Part shown: in pieces, positions 36,231 through 48,864 of the stretch
Numbering within the stretch: the first letter of the stretch is position 1
How the letters are laid out: every line of letters starts with the position of its first letter
Source: Bugula neritina
Lineage: Eukaryota; Bryozoa; Gymnolaemata; Cheilostomatida; Bugulidae
Reading direction: 5' to 3'
Assembly: GCA_964035545.1 (NCBI GenBank)
Contig: CAXIUT010000282.1
Span: 1-57,841, forward strand
DNA: 57,841 bases
Notes under the pieces: model-generated
Seen by the model: the letters and a program-made list of their open reading frames with translations, nothing else
Databases searched by the model: none
What the model was told of the DNA's origin: nothing
Position numbers and translations under genes: made by a program

Positions 36231-37196
36231 TCAAAGAATATCACAATCCAATCCCATAATCCATTTACTGTTATGGCTATTTCCTTCTTTATCGAAAATC
36301 AGTCCATCTCCATGCGGCAATCCTTCTGAAAACTATCCTTCATATGCTACTTTTCTTCCAGGATTTATCAACTTCCCCTTACCCTCACGCACATTCATCT
36401 TATATTAACCTTCATAAGTTATCCCATTGTCAAATACATACATCCCAATCCCATTCTTAAACCCATTCTCAAAGCTACCTTCATATTTACCCGCAGGCTA
36501 TGACAACTTCCCACGACCATGAAATTGCCCCTCCTCATTGAAAGTTCCCTCATATATATAATCTTATAAATCTTGAACCCAAGACAAAACACCAAATGAC
36601 TTCTATCCGCTTTGATATAACCCATTAAATTTGTGTTGCTTTCCTTCTTACTCTCCATCTCCATGGAATAGATTGTTCTTGAAGCCTCCCTTATAAATCA
36701 AAGGATCAGAATAATAATATCCGTTATCGCACTATGCTTTGTTATTATAGAATTATCCCTAGTAATAAGATCCATCAGGAAAGATGAAAATGCCTTCACC
36801 TTAGGCTTTACCATTTCTAAAATCACCAACATATAAAGAATCATCTTTCTTGTAAAATTTACCAGAACCATTTGGCATCCCCTAAATCATCATATTTTTA
36901 CATCTCTTATCTATCCCTCGTAGACTTATCCTCCATACTATTTCACAGATACATTTTATAACTTGAAATCTTTGTACCTTTCTGCATTAAATATACAGCT
37001 TACTATTATTATCCAGAACATATTGGACTCTTGGAGTTAGTTTAGGAACATTGTTGCTGAGTATACTTTGACTGTTGCTTTTTTCAAAAGGAGATAGCTA
37101 AAATTAAGGTTATTTGTTTGTTTATTTTTTTTTAATCGAAGAAGACGATACATGAGATCTGAAAGATTCATTCTGTTCATTTTTTATTTATCCCAT
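36231..37196 (-). CDS. MORN-repeat protein
   Basis: 306 residues from ATG 37196 after removing a firm 20-nt intron at 36882-36901 (which contains TGA) and a probable 25-nt intron near 36910-36935. The N-terminal ~75 residues are Ser/Lys-rich and disordered. MORN units follow: YGGEVYEGEIRDGMPNGSG, LYVGDFRNGKAEGEG, SYYEGEFYNNKAE, YIYEGTFNEEGQFHGRG, KYEGSFENGFKNGIGMYV and VAYEGEFSEGLPHGDG, ending WIMGLDCDIL. These are typical cortical or membrane-linked scaffold repeats. The open frame at 37205-37429, starting MGNNECCEDG, ends only 8 nt upstream and is probably the true N-terminal exon, which would make this a myristoylated, palmitoylated membrane protein. I could not find a convincing splice pair joining them. 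Confidence 0.85.
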
Positions 37197-37204
37197 GTTC
37201 AAAC

Positions 37205-37429
37205 TCAGACTTACACTTTTCTATGGATATTAAAGATGATGAGATCTATTGATCTAAATGGACATAATAATACGCTTTATTTTTTTGAGGCTTTGTTATA
37301 AGATTCAATCGACTAACTTGTTTTTGGAATAGTTCTTAGCGGTTTAAGTGGGATTTACTTTATTTTTTAATGCTACTTTCTTGTAAAATCACCAGTTCTG
37401 CCATCTTCACAGCATTAATTGTTTCCCAT
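37205..37429 (-). CDS. Short frame with N-myristoylation/palmitoylation motif, probable first exon of the MORN gene
   Basis: 74 codons, ATG 37429 to TGA 37205-37207. The start MGNNECCEDGRTGDFT has Gly2 with adjacent Cys6-Cys7, a classic dual lipidation signal for plasma-membrane attachment, and is typical of first exons of ciliate signalling and MORN proteins. The remainder is basic and disordered. It lies immediately upstream of, and on the same strand as, the MORN gene. It may be the first exon of that gene, joined by an intron I could not place, or a separate small protein. Confidence 0.5.
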
Positions 37430-37590
37430 TAATATTATTAGTACTGATATCAACTCTGAAAAAACGTAAAAAAAAACAAATTCTGAGAATATGATGAATA
37501 AAACCAAATAGAATATAGCTAAAAATAAAAAGAATTGATATTCAAAGATATAGATAACTATTTTTTTATATAAAATTAATTTGATATCAA

Positions 37591-37982
37591 ATGTCTGTTA
37601 TGAAAGCTAAAAGCATTATCCTCATTCTTGCACTTATCTTTTTGACCAATAGTTTAAAATTAGAAGTGCACGAGATGAAATTAGATTTCAGTTCTGTTAT
37701 TAAGGACTCAATCAAAGACTAATTGTAATACTTTTATGATCTAGAATTGCAAACATTGATAGATTTGCTAATCAAAAAACAGCTCAAGCTCTTAAAGCTG
37801 ATCTATAATAATCAGATAACAACAAAAGAACAATGAAATCGATTGATACTGCTACAGTTAATCAAATATTTTCTTTATTCAAACTCTAAGATCCAGGTTG
37901 TGATAAAAATAATGATGGTGTAGTATAAGGAGATTAGCTAAAATGTCTAGGCAAGTTATGGAAATACTATCTTCCTAAATGA
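37591..37982 (+). CDS. Small secreted EF-hand protein, first of a tandem pair
   Basis: 123 residues after one 20-nt intron at 37725-37744. The start MSVMKAKSIILILALIFL is a clear signal peptide. The mature part is helical, then a single EF-hand-like loop (DKNNDGVVEGDELKCLGKL) closed by WKYYLPK. Cys before and after the loop may form a disulfide. A single secreted loop suggests calcium-dependent behaviour in a storage granule or alveolar lumen, which is inference. It is paralogous to the next gene, with the intron at the same place. Confidence 0.88.
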
Positions 37983-38056
37983 TTTATCTCTATTATCTCG
38001 TTGTTTGACTTCAAATGAAAGAGTATTAAATTTAATGATATAATAACTTTGATATT

Positions 38057-38442
38057 ATGAAAGTTTTAACTTTGACAACACTCCTTGTTTTGATCTTCTT
38101 CACCAACTGCTGGACATATGCTGCTCATTAAATGAAAGGAGATGCGAGCAAAGTAGTCTTTGATGGCATTAAAAAATAACTGTAAAGTATCAGTAACTTA
38201 GACTCAATAATGTATTGAATACTTTAACTAACAAAAATACCTCAAACTCATTAAAACAAGATCTATAACAAACTGACTCTTCAAAAATGACTTTAAAAGC
38301 TATTGATAATGCTAGCGTATCCCAAATATTCCAAGGATTTGGACTAAAAGATCCAAAATGTGATACAGATAAAGATGGACAAGTTTCAGGTGATGAGCTA
38401 AAATGTCTAGGAAAACTATGGAAATATTTCGTTCCTAAATGA
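38057..38442 (+). CDS. Small secreted EF-hand protein, second of a tandem pair
   Basis: 121 residues after one 20-nt intron at 38182-38201. The signal peptide is MKVLTLTTLLVLIFFTNCW. The mature part matches its neighbour: a helical stretch, SKMTLKAIDNASVSQIF, then the loop CDTDKDGQVSGDELKCLGKL and the tail WKYFVPK. Only 74 nt separate the two genes, so this is a local tandem duplication that has already diverged substantially in the helical part while keeping signal, intron and loop. Confidence 0.88.
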
Positions 38443-38505
38443 TTCACCATATAATCATCAATATCTATCAAATAATTAAGATTAGAAAAAATATATCTTT
38501 GAATA

Positions 38506-39702
38506 TCATTGAGTTTATTTGAGTTTTTTACTACTTTGTGCTCTTGGAAAATTCAAAAAGGTTAATCCTTATTTTGAAAAAAACTTTTAATCATCATCAG
38601 AACTACTACTATCAATATATTTCATTTTTTATTATTTAGAGATATATTTAGGTTAAATACCTGTGGTCATTTGTTTATTGTTAGTTTAATTATTTCCAGA
38701 ACTCAAAATTCTAAGAAGTTCTTCTTAATTAATAAAAACTTATCCATTTTCATAGCCAATCCAATCAATTTCTTTAAGCATTTTAATTTTATTAATATCT
38801 AATATGATTTAATAACTAGTCTATGACAATATTTGTCTCTAATTTCCTTTAGTTTTTATCAACTGAACAAATATCTTGTTATTTTCCCAAGAATAAAAAG
38901 CTATCGTTTTATGATTATTACTATTTTGATATTATAAAATATCTGTTATTGCCCGACTATTATAATTTATTTTTTAAATAGTATTCATAATATTGGATTG
39001 CTATCGATATATTACAGATAAATTAAGTGTTATTTTATTGTCTTTACCATAATTTGTCTTAGCTACATTACTTGCCTTAAGTAAATAATCAAGTGCTATC
39101 TATGGATATTACTTCTTTAGAATTTTGAATGTCTAATAATAAGCCATTATTGCATAGTCAACCATTTCTTTCCTTTTTTAATCATCTTCTTGAATAAATT
39201 ATAAAAGATACGATTCGTTGAGTTCGATACATTTCTTCAGACTTTTAAATGCTCTTTTTTATTAATTTATCAACAAGTAGTACTTCTATTCAAGTAAAAA
39301 TGTTTTGTATAAAAGATATTACATGGGACTGTCAAGAATCATATGTTTGGCTTTATTGAATTTGATTTGAATGTCTTCAAAATTATTAGAACTAAGATCG
39401 ATCAATATTTCAAGCAACAGAGTTCGAATATTCAGTTCTAGGCCTCCACCATAAAGCGCAATATTATTTTTTATCAGCTATAAAGATAATAATTGAAAAT
39501 TCGAGTTCTAAACTTCAGCTTTGATGATCAACAATTTCAGCATTTTCTAGAAAATAGGATAAAATTAGCCAAAAGCCAACTTTCTAGAAGCCTCATCTAT
39601 TGTACTTTGCATTGTTTGAAATAACTAGGATGAATCCTGTTTGAATCGTGTTGTTTTTATAGGAGTGCTTAAAGATGATCTAGAAGTGTTTTTTCTTATC
39701 AT
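38506..39702 (-). CDS. Helical TPR-like protein, 398 residues, unknown
   Basis: Single-exon frame, ATG 39702 to TGA 38506. A short Ser/Thr-rich, basic N-terminus (MIRKNTSRSSLSTPIKTT) precedes ~220 residues of amphipathic helix pairs (AFKSLKKCIELNESYLLEF, IALDYLLKASNVAKTNYG) with the Ala/Tyr/Leu spacing of tetratricopeptide repeats. The C-terminal third is irregular, ending with an acidic Ser patch (YIDSSSSDDDE). No catalytic motif is visible. TPR assignment is by pattern only. It is convergent with the second secreted EF-hand gene 63 nt away. Confidence 0.75.
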
Positions 39703-40082
39703 TCTTATCAATATAATTAATGAGAATGCAAACTGAATATTTTTATTTAATTCAATTGAATAAATGCTAAGATAATTTTTCCAATATTTATTAAAGAATT
39801 ATCAACTTTTCATATTTTATTCATTTATAAGATCTGAATAAAATCCCATCAAAACCCAATCATTTCTGACATCTATTATTTTCAATTTATCATCACATCT
39901 ATCCAACAAAAATAATATAAAGAGTTAATATTAGATTAGTACTTAATTTGGATAATAAAAGTCAATAAGTTGATAGTTCAAGAGTTAAATATAAAAGAAA
40001 TAGAAATAGTAAAAGTTTTGGATTAATTCTTTTATTAAATTCTTCTTTAAATTACAATCGCAACATATCATTTATAGTTATT
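39703..40082. promoter_or_regulatory. Divergent intergenic region, 380 nt
   Basis: The longest gene-free stretch, between the divergent TPR-like gene and the giant helicase gene. It is AT-rich with no repeats. One frame from ATG 39720 of about 49 codons exists but is not convincing. It presumably holds both promoters. Confidence 0.5.
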
Positions 40083-43000
40083 ATGTCAAAGAAACCATTC
40101 TATAAAGGCAAGAACAAACCTACTGCTAAGGTCAGCAAAGAAGGAGAATTCGGAGATTAAAGAAGCTCTCCTTTCATCAGTGAATACATTGGTAAACTAA
40201 AATACGGTAATTTTTGTTTAAGATAGAATTGTAAAAATTAAAAACTATCTTGTTTCAGTGGTCCACTGCTTCAGGTAAATTGACCCACTTTGGAAAAAAA
40301 GATATTCAAATCATCAAAGAATATCTCAAACACCAATATGATTATTACCAATATGATCAATTTGATAGTAATTTCTAGCTTCTTCCCAATATCCACAACA
40401 TCAACTACTCGCAAATAACCGATGAAAGCCTCATCTACAAATCCTTTACCCTTTTCAAACAAGCTTCTTGGCCTATCAGATTTAACTCCAAGTTCATTGC
40501 TAGAATTAATGACTACAACATCAATCAAGTATTGTACTCTTTGGGATTTGTTTACTTCCTTGCCTGTGGAAATTTCAATTCTAAAAGTTCTTTTAGGCAT
40601 CAATATGGATATGTAAGGCCTCTTCACGTTCGATGCCCCTCTTTCAATCGCTTCTTTGTAGTCAAAATATTTAAAGAGAAGAATATGTTTATACATATAG
40701 GAGTTGAAAAGATTCCAGTGGTTAAGGGAGGTGTGATAAAAAGGTATTAATTTAAAAATTATATAAACTTTTTAGATGTTTTGGGTGACATGTATGTAGA
40801 AAATAAAAACAAATTCGATGAAAGAATAAACGTATTCAAATAGCAAATATTCACAGATGTGGCAAGAAAAGATCACAGTGAATAACTTTAAACTGACAAA
40901 CAAACTTTTTCTAAAAAAACAAACTATCTTTTCACTGAAATATTCAACGAATACACTTAGAGAAGTTAATTTTACGATACTACTTTAAGCGATAGCACAA
41001 CATTATATTACCATCCTCTACCTTTCAAAACCAACTACATCTCAACAACTGAAATGTCAACTATGATTTTTGATGATAAAATCAAAAGATGGCTATCAAA
41101 AGATCATCTCAACTATATGGAAAGAAAGAAAATTGCTTAATATCAAAAACAAATCAGTAATTCAATGATTAAACGCTTTGTTGATTTTCAAAGTGCAAAA
41201 ACTTTGGTAGAACTCTTAACTAAGATCCCTAACTTCAAAATCAACTTGACTTAACAGTAAAAAAATGTTATAGGTTAAAATGGAAATGTTCTTGTCATAG
41301 GTAGAAGCGGAACAGGTAAAACAACTTGTGCTGTCTTAAGATTATTTTCAATATAAATGTTGTTTAAAATCAGATTATCTATCTACAAAAAGAAATATTA
41401 ATAAACAGTTAAAGATGTTAGATGTGATTCTAATGATATTGAAGGTGCATTGGGATTACATTGTATCTTTTTGACTGCTTCTCCGGTATTGACTCATTAA
41501 ATTCAAAGATATTATAAAAAACTTACCAATAATATCAAAAGTTAACTTTAAAAGAAAAAGAAAAAAGTTTAAGAATAAAAACAAAAGAAAAGAATGGAAA
41601 AATAAATGGAATAAATTAAATAAAAATAATAAAAAAGTTAAATTTCTTTTGAAGATCTTAATGATGAAGAAGAAATAAAATAAAAAGTTGAAGAATAAAA
41701 AGTATAAATATTAAATGATAAAGAAGAAGTTCCTTAAAATTTAATAAAAACCTAAAGTCAAAAATCTGTATAAAATATTGAAGAATAAGAACATTTGAAT
41801 GAATAGTTCAAAGATATCTAACTTAAAGAAGACATGTAAAATGAAAACTTTGATTAAAAATAATAAGATATGGATGAAATGAAGGTAAAATTCTAATAAA
41901 ATATGAAAAAATATCATAATCTATATGACTTATAAGAAAAAGATTATCCTGGATTTTTTACAGTTAAAAGTTTCATTATGATGATCGATGGAGTCCTTCC
42001 TAAACCATTTTTTATCAGAAGCAAAAATTCTATTATTAATCAAGATTCTCAAGCTTCTTGGCATAATGAAAGAAAAGGAATAATGATGATTTAAAACTAT
42101 TATAAAAATGAAGAATCAGAAGAAAAAGATATTGATCTTAAATAAATAGAATAATAAATAAATTATTCAGATGAAGAAGAATTATAACATGAATATCTTA
42201 GACAAATTCAATTGAAGTAGAAGAAATAAAAACAAAATTTAACAAAAAAACTATAAAAAAATAAAGCTAAACAAGTTTTATCTTTTGAGGTTGATTATGA
42301 TTACTTTTTAGTTCATTTTTGGCCAAGAGTTGTTCGAAAATATTATAGTGCCAGAAATATAACTCCTCATCTAGTATGGACATAGATCTATTCAACTATC
42401 AAAGGATCAGCCCAAGCACATCAATATCCAACTCAATTTTTAACTCAAAATGCCTATATGGATCTCACTACTAACACCTTCTTAACTAGATAATAAAAAC
42501 TTGATATTTATTAGACTTTCTGTCAATACTAAAGATGGAAAATCAGAGCCGGAGGATATGATATCATGGATACAGTTAACTATATTCTTAACTATATTCG
42601 ATTCAGATCCTATGATGGACCATAAATTCACTATGTGATGATAGATTAAGTTCAAGATTTGCCTCATGCTATTGTCTATCTCTTCTCTAAGATAGCAAAC
42701 TATGGAGTATTTTATTCAGGAGATACTGCTCAAACTATAGCTAAAGGAGTTGGATTCAGATTTTGTGACTTAAGAACACTCTTCAATCCAAAAGTATTCG
42801 ATGCTTCAATATCTCTAAAAGCACCTACAACAAAACACTTAACTATCAACTTCAGATCACATAATAATATACTGCAGTTGGCTAATTCAATTGTATCATC
42901 AATTTAGATATTATTTCCTAAAACAATAGATAAAATGAAGAAATAAATATCTGACCTTCATGGTCCTAAACCTATGATTTTACCTTCTAGTGATTAATAG

Positions 43001-46000
43001 TTGCTATTTTATATTTTATGCGGAGGATAAGAAAAAAAACCTGTTTAAGGATAAAATGGACTAAAAAAGAGTCCTCTTGAATTCGGATGTGATCAAGTTA
43101 TCATAGTCAGAGACCAGGAAAGTAAAAGTAAAATACCAGCTATGCTTCAACATGCTCTTTGTTTGACTATCTATTAAGCCAAAGGTTTAGAGTTCAATGA
43201 TGTTATTCTATTCAACTTTTTTGCAGAGAGTCCTTGTCATGAGAAATGGAATATGCTAAAAACTTTAGATGTAGCCACATCTGAAATACCCAAAGAAGAG
43301 TATGAACAAAATTTATCAAAACATAATAAAAAATAGTAGAATTAGCCATAAAAATAAAAATAAAAAGAAAAGGAAAATGAGAAAATAACATAGATGGAGT
43401 AATATACAGAATAAGTCAACGTTGATTAGAAGTTCAATAAATAAACAAACACTTATTCTGTAAAGAAAATAACAACCAATAGATACCGTAATTCTAATAA
43501 AGACATCAATGACTTCGCATAACTTTGTTCCTAATTAAAACTTCTTTACACTGCAGTAACAAGACCAAGAAAAACATTAATCATCTATGATCATGGATAA
43601 TGCCCAGCGAGATCATGTCTATAAAGACTATGGTAAAGACTTGATGTAATAGAAGTTATAACTAAAAAACTAGTAGCACAATCAAGTGAAAAATAAAATC
43701 AAAGATAATAAGTAAAAATATTTAATAAAATAATAACTTCTACTGACAACGAATCTTGGAAACAGCAAGGTTTAAAGATGTACACTCGTGGATATTTCGA
43801 TCAGGCAATGAAATGTTTCTAGAGAAGTGGACATTTATAGTTATTCAAGAAGGCATAAGCCAATAAAAGTGCAGATGATGCTACTAAAAAATTGATATAG
43901 ATATAATCATAAAGAAATGCAATGAAGCAGGAATTTCATTTTTACAAAGAAATGACTAATAATTAATTATCAAAAATAAAAAAGAAACTTAAGAGAGAGG
44001 AAATTGAAGCTATTGATAATTTTAGATTAGCTGGTAATCTTTTTTCAGATTTGATGATGTTCAAACAAGCTGGTCAGTGCTACTTCAGTGGTAAATTCTT
44101 TTAAAAAGCATTCGAATGTTTTTGCAAATGTTTCATGAACAAACAAGCTGCCTAGTCATTATAAATGCAAAATAAATATAGAGAGGCAGCTGAATATTAT
44201 TAAAAAGATGATAACTATTTGAAAGTTATTTAATGTTTAGATTTAATAAACGAATGGACAAGTATCCTTTAAGTGATTCAAAAATATTCAGATAAAATGA
44301 TTTAATATTAAAAACAAGCTTTACTCAAAAAATATTCAGCTTTAGCTTTGGAAGAATTAGTATATTAAATATAATTTTAAAATTAATAAGAATAAAATAA
44401 ACCTGAAAACAACAAAGTTTAGATTATTTAGGAAAGATAGAGTGATTAATAAGAAGAATGGGATTCAGATTAAGATCCTTAAATGGCTGCATAAAGATAA
44501 TACTAAAGAAAATTATCTGAATAAATGAGTAGTAATGATCCATCAAGAAAAGCTTCAGAAGTATAATAATAAAAAATAACCTAAATTAAATAATCTGTCT
44601 ATCAAACTTTAGGATAATCAATTAAACCTCAGAATTAACTTCAATAAAAATCAAAAAGTGAAGACGTTTCTGCATCTTTTTCAGATCTAAATGATAGCAA
44701 AGTTGAAGTTTAAAAAAAATAATAAGAAATTTAAAAACAATAAGGACCTAAAAGTGTATAGATGTCTTTTGGAGATCTTAATGAATCAACATAAAAACCA
44801 CAACTTCTACAATAAAGTACAATGAAACAAGAAATTAAAAATTAGACTGATAAATTGGACATTCTCTCATTATAATCAAGTTTTGGTGACCTAAATTCAA
44901 AATACGATACCTAGATGTAACCTGATCTATAAAGTATTAAATCCATGGTCGATCCTGATGACGTTTGGGTCAAAAATTCAATTTCATAAATCGGAAAGAA
45001 ACTTCATTCAGAATATTCAGTTATTGATGACCAAGAATAAAATTATAATCTCAATGTTAAAATCATCAAAACTAAAGGTAATATATTTGTACAAGATTAA
45101 ATCATGAAAAAAATTATCAAACTTGTCTCAATTATTAATACATCAGTCAGCTAGTTCTTCAAACAATTCAAAGGATATCAATCTCTTATTACTGTCAATC
45201 AAAAATAATAAGGATAAGAACCCATCGATCTCCCTTAAATTTCATAATTTTAAGATATTGATTCCAAGTTTATCAATATCATACTTGATACTCTTGAATC
45301 TTTTAAACTTTTTAAATTATGTCTTTTTGTCTGTAATAGGTATCACTTACCTGCCAAAGCAGGCCGATATCTTATCTCTTTAGGTCTTAAGTATTCAACT
45401 AATTGTCAATCAAATAACAATGTCAATCCTATCTTATTAGCTCCTAGTGTTTTCAGAAAAACATAAATATAAAAAGGTATTTTGGCATCTATTGCTCTTC
45501 ATGCGATTTACTAGAACGTAAATGCTGATTTTTTGAAAGTGAAAGTAGTTGAAAAGGAATAGTAAAATAAAAATTCATTGGGAACTTACTTTATTCAAGG
45601 TCTTATTTTATAAGGAATGTATAAAAAAGCTGTCTTTATGGTTAATCCTCAATAATCTTTGAAAATATTATCAAACTTTTATGATTTTGATGCCTATAAA
45701 AGCATCTACTATCAAAAAATACTCAAAAAATAAATAAAATAAACCAATTAGTTTTCTGAAAAAGTTCCTAAAAGTCAACATGAACTATCATATTCTATCA
45801 TGATGTTAAAAAAAGTTTTATTCGATATCTCTGTAGTTCACAAATTTTAAGCTATAAGTCTTAGATACTACAAATAATTTAATCATCACCTTCATGATTA
45901 TAAAAAGCTTCAATAGTATAAAATACCATCTTATTTACCTTACACTAAACTGCTAATATAAGATCATGAAGGATTCATTAGTCAGTTTAAAACTTTAATT

Positions 46001-48250
46001 CCTTCTTCTTTTGAAATACTTCAAAAGGGAACTCTTTTATAAATACTAGATTTTGTTGGTATTTTTATGATAGTTATTCAGAATGAAGACTACCAATCAG
46101 CAATAGTTAAATAATTCAATAACAACTAATTTTTATAACTGTATAGATGTGCTAAATAAATCCAAATAGTTTTGAAAAAGATCAAAGGAAAAAAAGCTAT
46201 CTAAATTCTAGAATCAGTTCTCTTTATGTATCAATGTTTTAAAACCAATTATTGTAAATCAATGAATTTTATCAATGATATCTACTGTTTTGTTCATAGG
46301 ACATCTATAGTTACTAATGAACTAGTATAAAATCCTAAAACTAATGTAGGATAATTTGCTTTCTTCTTTGAACAAGAATACAATCTAATTCTTACTAAAA
46401 TATCTAGAGTTACTAGAATAATAAGCAAAAAATATGAAAATTCATTGATAAAAATATATAATAAAAAGAAAAATTTCAAAAAATATTTTTACAACTAACT
46501 TCCTTAAGATTTTATCAATTTACAAGAATAATAAATGCTTAGAATGGTTATAGCTCATGAAATAGAATTAATTATAGACCCTAAACAGAAAAAAAAAGTA
46601 TAAAAAGAAGAAAAAACTAAAAAAACTAAAAACAAAATATTGTCTTATGATTTCAAATATAGAGGAAAAGATAAATATGTTGTAGATTTAGGAAAAGAGA
46701 ATTCAAGTGATTAAGAATAATAGAAAATATTTGACTTTAAGTAATATTTGTTCTATCGACCTAATTTCAATACTAAACTCAATTATTTCCTACCAGCTAT
46801 CATTGATATCTTCCTTGAACACTCTAAAAATGCTAAAGAAATAGTATAAGGTAGATAGTTATATTGTTCTAATTTGAATAGTTTTTACAAAGAATATACA
46901 ACTAGAAAAGGAGGTTTTAATCTTTATGATGCTGTAGAGTTTAAAAAGTTCAAAAGAGTTGATCTCTATGCTTAGAATATCTTGTCAGTGGTAGATAGTT
47001 TGCCTCTTTATCCAAAACATTGCTTTTTTGTCTAAAATTTAACTTTACTATTGATTCAATATAAAGCTTTAGAAGAACCTAAGGGTTCAAGTCTGAAAGT
47101 AACAAAAAACTAATTGAAATATTTCGAAGGTCTCTAATTTAAAAAGCTAAAAAATGGATAATAGAAATAACATTAAAAACTAACTACTTAATAAATAAGA
47201 TAATTACTAAATGATGACCAATAATGTGTCTTCAAATACAACAACAGCTATGTATGTGAAATGAATCTTGCATAATTGAGTAATTTAATTTGTGATTATT
47301 TGGAATACATAAAAGAATAATAAATATCAAAATTTGTTAAATTTGATACTCTAATTCTTAGTTATATAATCAACATAGATAGTAGTGACTAAATCTCTGA
47401 CGTTTTAAGAAAAATAGTAACAACGTATGCTAAATATTGGGATATTTAGACTTTATTCCCTCTCATATAAAGCAAAAACGTAAGATAATTTAACTAAAAA
47501 AGAAAATATTTACTATAAGCTTAATATAAAACTATCAATGAAAAATTACATACAATAGAAATCAATAATATAGGAAATTTAAAGAAATCTATCTAAGAAA
47601 GTTAATTTGATTACTAGGTATAAAATAGAATCCTTGAAGGTAAAAAGAAAGCAGCTAAAAAGATCATAAAATGGTGGAAACAAAAAAAGATTTAACTAAG
47701 ATAAAAGAAAAAATCAGGTACTTATCTATAATTAGCAGTCTAATAATCAAATAGTCTACAAGCTAGAAAACCTGATACCATTCGAGATATCAGACTTTAT
47801 CAATCAATTTACAAAGATAGAAACATGCTACAATAAATAAGTTTCTTAGTAACTATATAAAAATCAAAAGATGAGTTACTTTCATTTTTACTGACCAATA
47901 CTATCAGTTCATCACTTGATTTTCATTTTGTATTGATGAGTCTCAACAAAATCTAAGAATGCAAACAGCATTACATCTAGTATTGTGGATGGGATCCTGA
48001 AGAAATACATGAGTTTGATATTGAATAAATAAAAAATGAGATGAATTAGTTAAAACAAACTATTGAAATTTGGAAGAAAGATGAGAAATGGATGAGATAA
48101 AAGCATTTGAATTTGAAAAAGAAGAAAGTATTTGAAGTAAAATGGATGACTAAAAATTTACATTTCAGTAATATTCTTAAAAAAAGACAAGGCTTAAAAA
48201 AACAATAAATATTACAGAAGAAAAAAGCTCTTATTAAACGTCAAAAATGA
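40083..48250 (+). CDS. Giant TRANK1-like UvrD/SF1 helicase-domain protein, 2715 residues
   Basis: ATG 40083 to TGA 48248, with one 20-nt intron at 40207-40226 after which the frame closes exactly. Helicase motifs: Walker A VIGRSGTGKTTC near 41300, YVMIDEVQDLPHA near 42640 (Glu from TAA), SGDTAQTIAKGV, GFRFCDLRTLF, LTINFRSHNNIL, a late motif IYEAKGLEFNDVILFNFF, and LLYTAVTRPRKTLI. This set is the signature of the TRANK1 (lupus brain antigen 1) group. A long Lys/Glu insertion separates motif I from motif II. About 1500 residues after the helicase are helical, with an early part like TPR repeats (MKCFERSGHLELFKKA). The function of this group in protists is unknown; nucleic-acid unwinding is inferred from the motifs. 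It is the largest gene of the window. Confidence 0.93.
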
Positions 48251-48309
48251 TCATATCATATCATCAATCATATCATATCATCAACTATATCATATCATCA
48301 ATTATATCA
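48250..48309. repeat. Short tandem repeat, ATCAT-rich
   Basis: About three and a half degenerate copies of a 17-18 nt unit (TCATATCATATCATCAA with variants) directly after the helicase stop and 27 nt before the next ATG. It is non-coding. It may affect 3'-end formation or simply be a slippage product. Confidence 0.8.
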
Positions 48310-48336
48310 ATATTTATTCAATAATCAAATTAAAAT

Positions 48337-48832
48337 ATGCAAGAACGGGCTTCAAATAACTATCGAGAGGCTTTGCAATAAATATTCAGTAACTTTAGAA
48401 CAAAGACCTCAAGCGGAAGTTAATATACAGTTAACATCAAAGACATCTAAGCCTATTTCACCAAAATGAAAAGTATTTGACATATTAGTTAGATGAAAAG
48501 AAAGATCTTGGATGCAATATCTTTTAAAACAAAATAAAAAGATTACCATAAGGAAAGAAAATAATGAACTAATACTAATTCCAACAATATTTTAACTAAG
48601 ACGTAACTAAAGTACATTTCTATTGATTTAGCTATCACACTTTGAAGATATTTTCGATGCAATTGATACAGATAACACTCAATACATAAGCAAAAAGGAG
48701 TTGAAGCAGTTGATTCGCAAATTTAATTTATAATACACCTAAAAAGACGTCAATTTGATGATGTAGGTTGCATCAAGTGATGGCGATAAGGTATCGAAAC
48801 AAGAACTGGCAAACTTTTTATGTAAATATTGA
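48337..48832 (+). CDS. EF-hand protein, calmodulin-like, 151 residues
   Basis: Two 20-nt introns (48473-48492 and 48612-48631) give a frame that closes at TGA 48830. The N-terminal half is basic and helical (MQERASNNYREALQEIFSN). The C-terminal half has one plausible EF-hand loop (DAIDTDNTQYISKKEL) and a shorter one (ASSDGDKVSKQEL) that is missing a residue. The calcium affinity of the second loop is doubtful. It could be a calmodulin-like light chain or a centrin relative. The upstream helicase gene ends 87 nt away and the next gene starts 33 nt downstream, all on one strand. Confidence 0.82.
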
Positions 48833-48864
48833 AAAGCATGATAACTATTACCAGATTTAATCCA

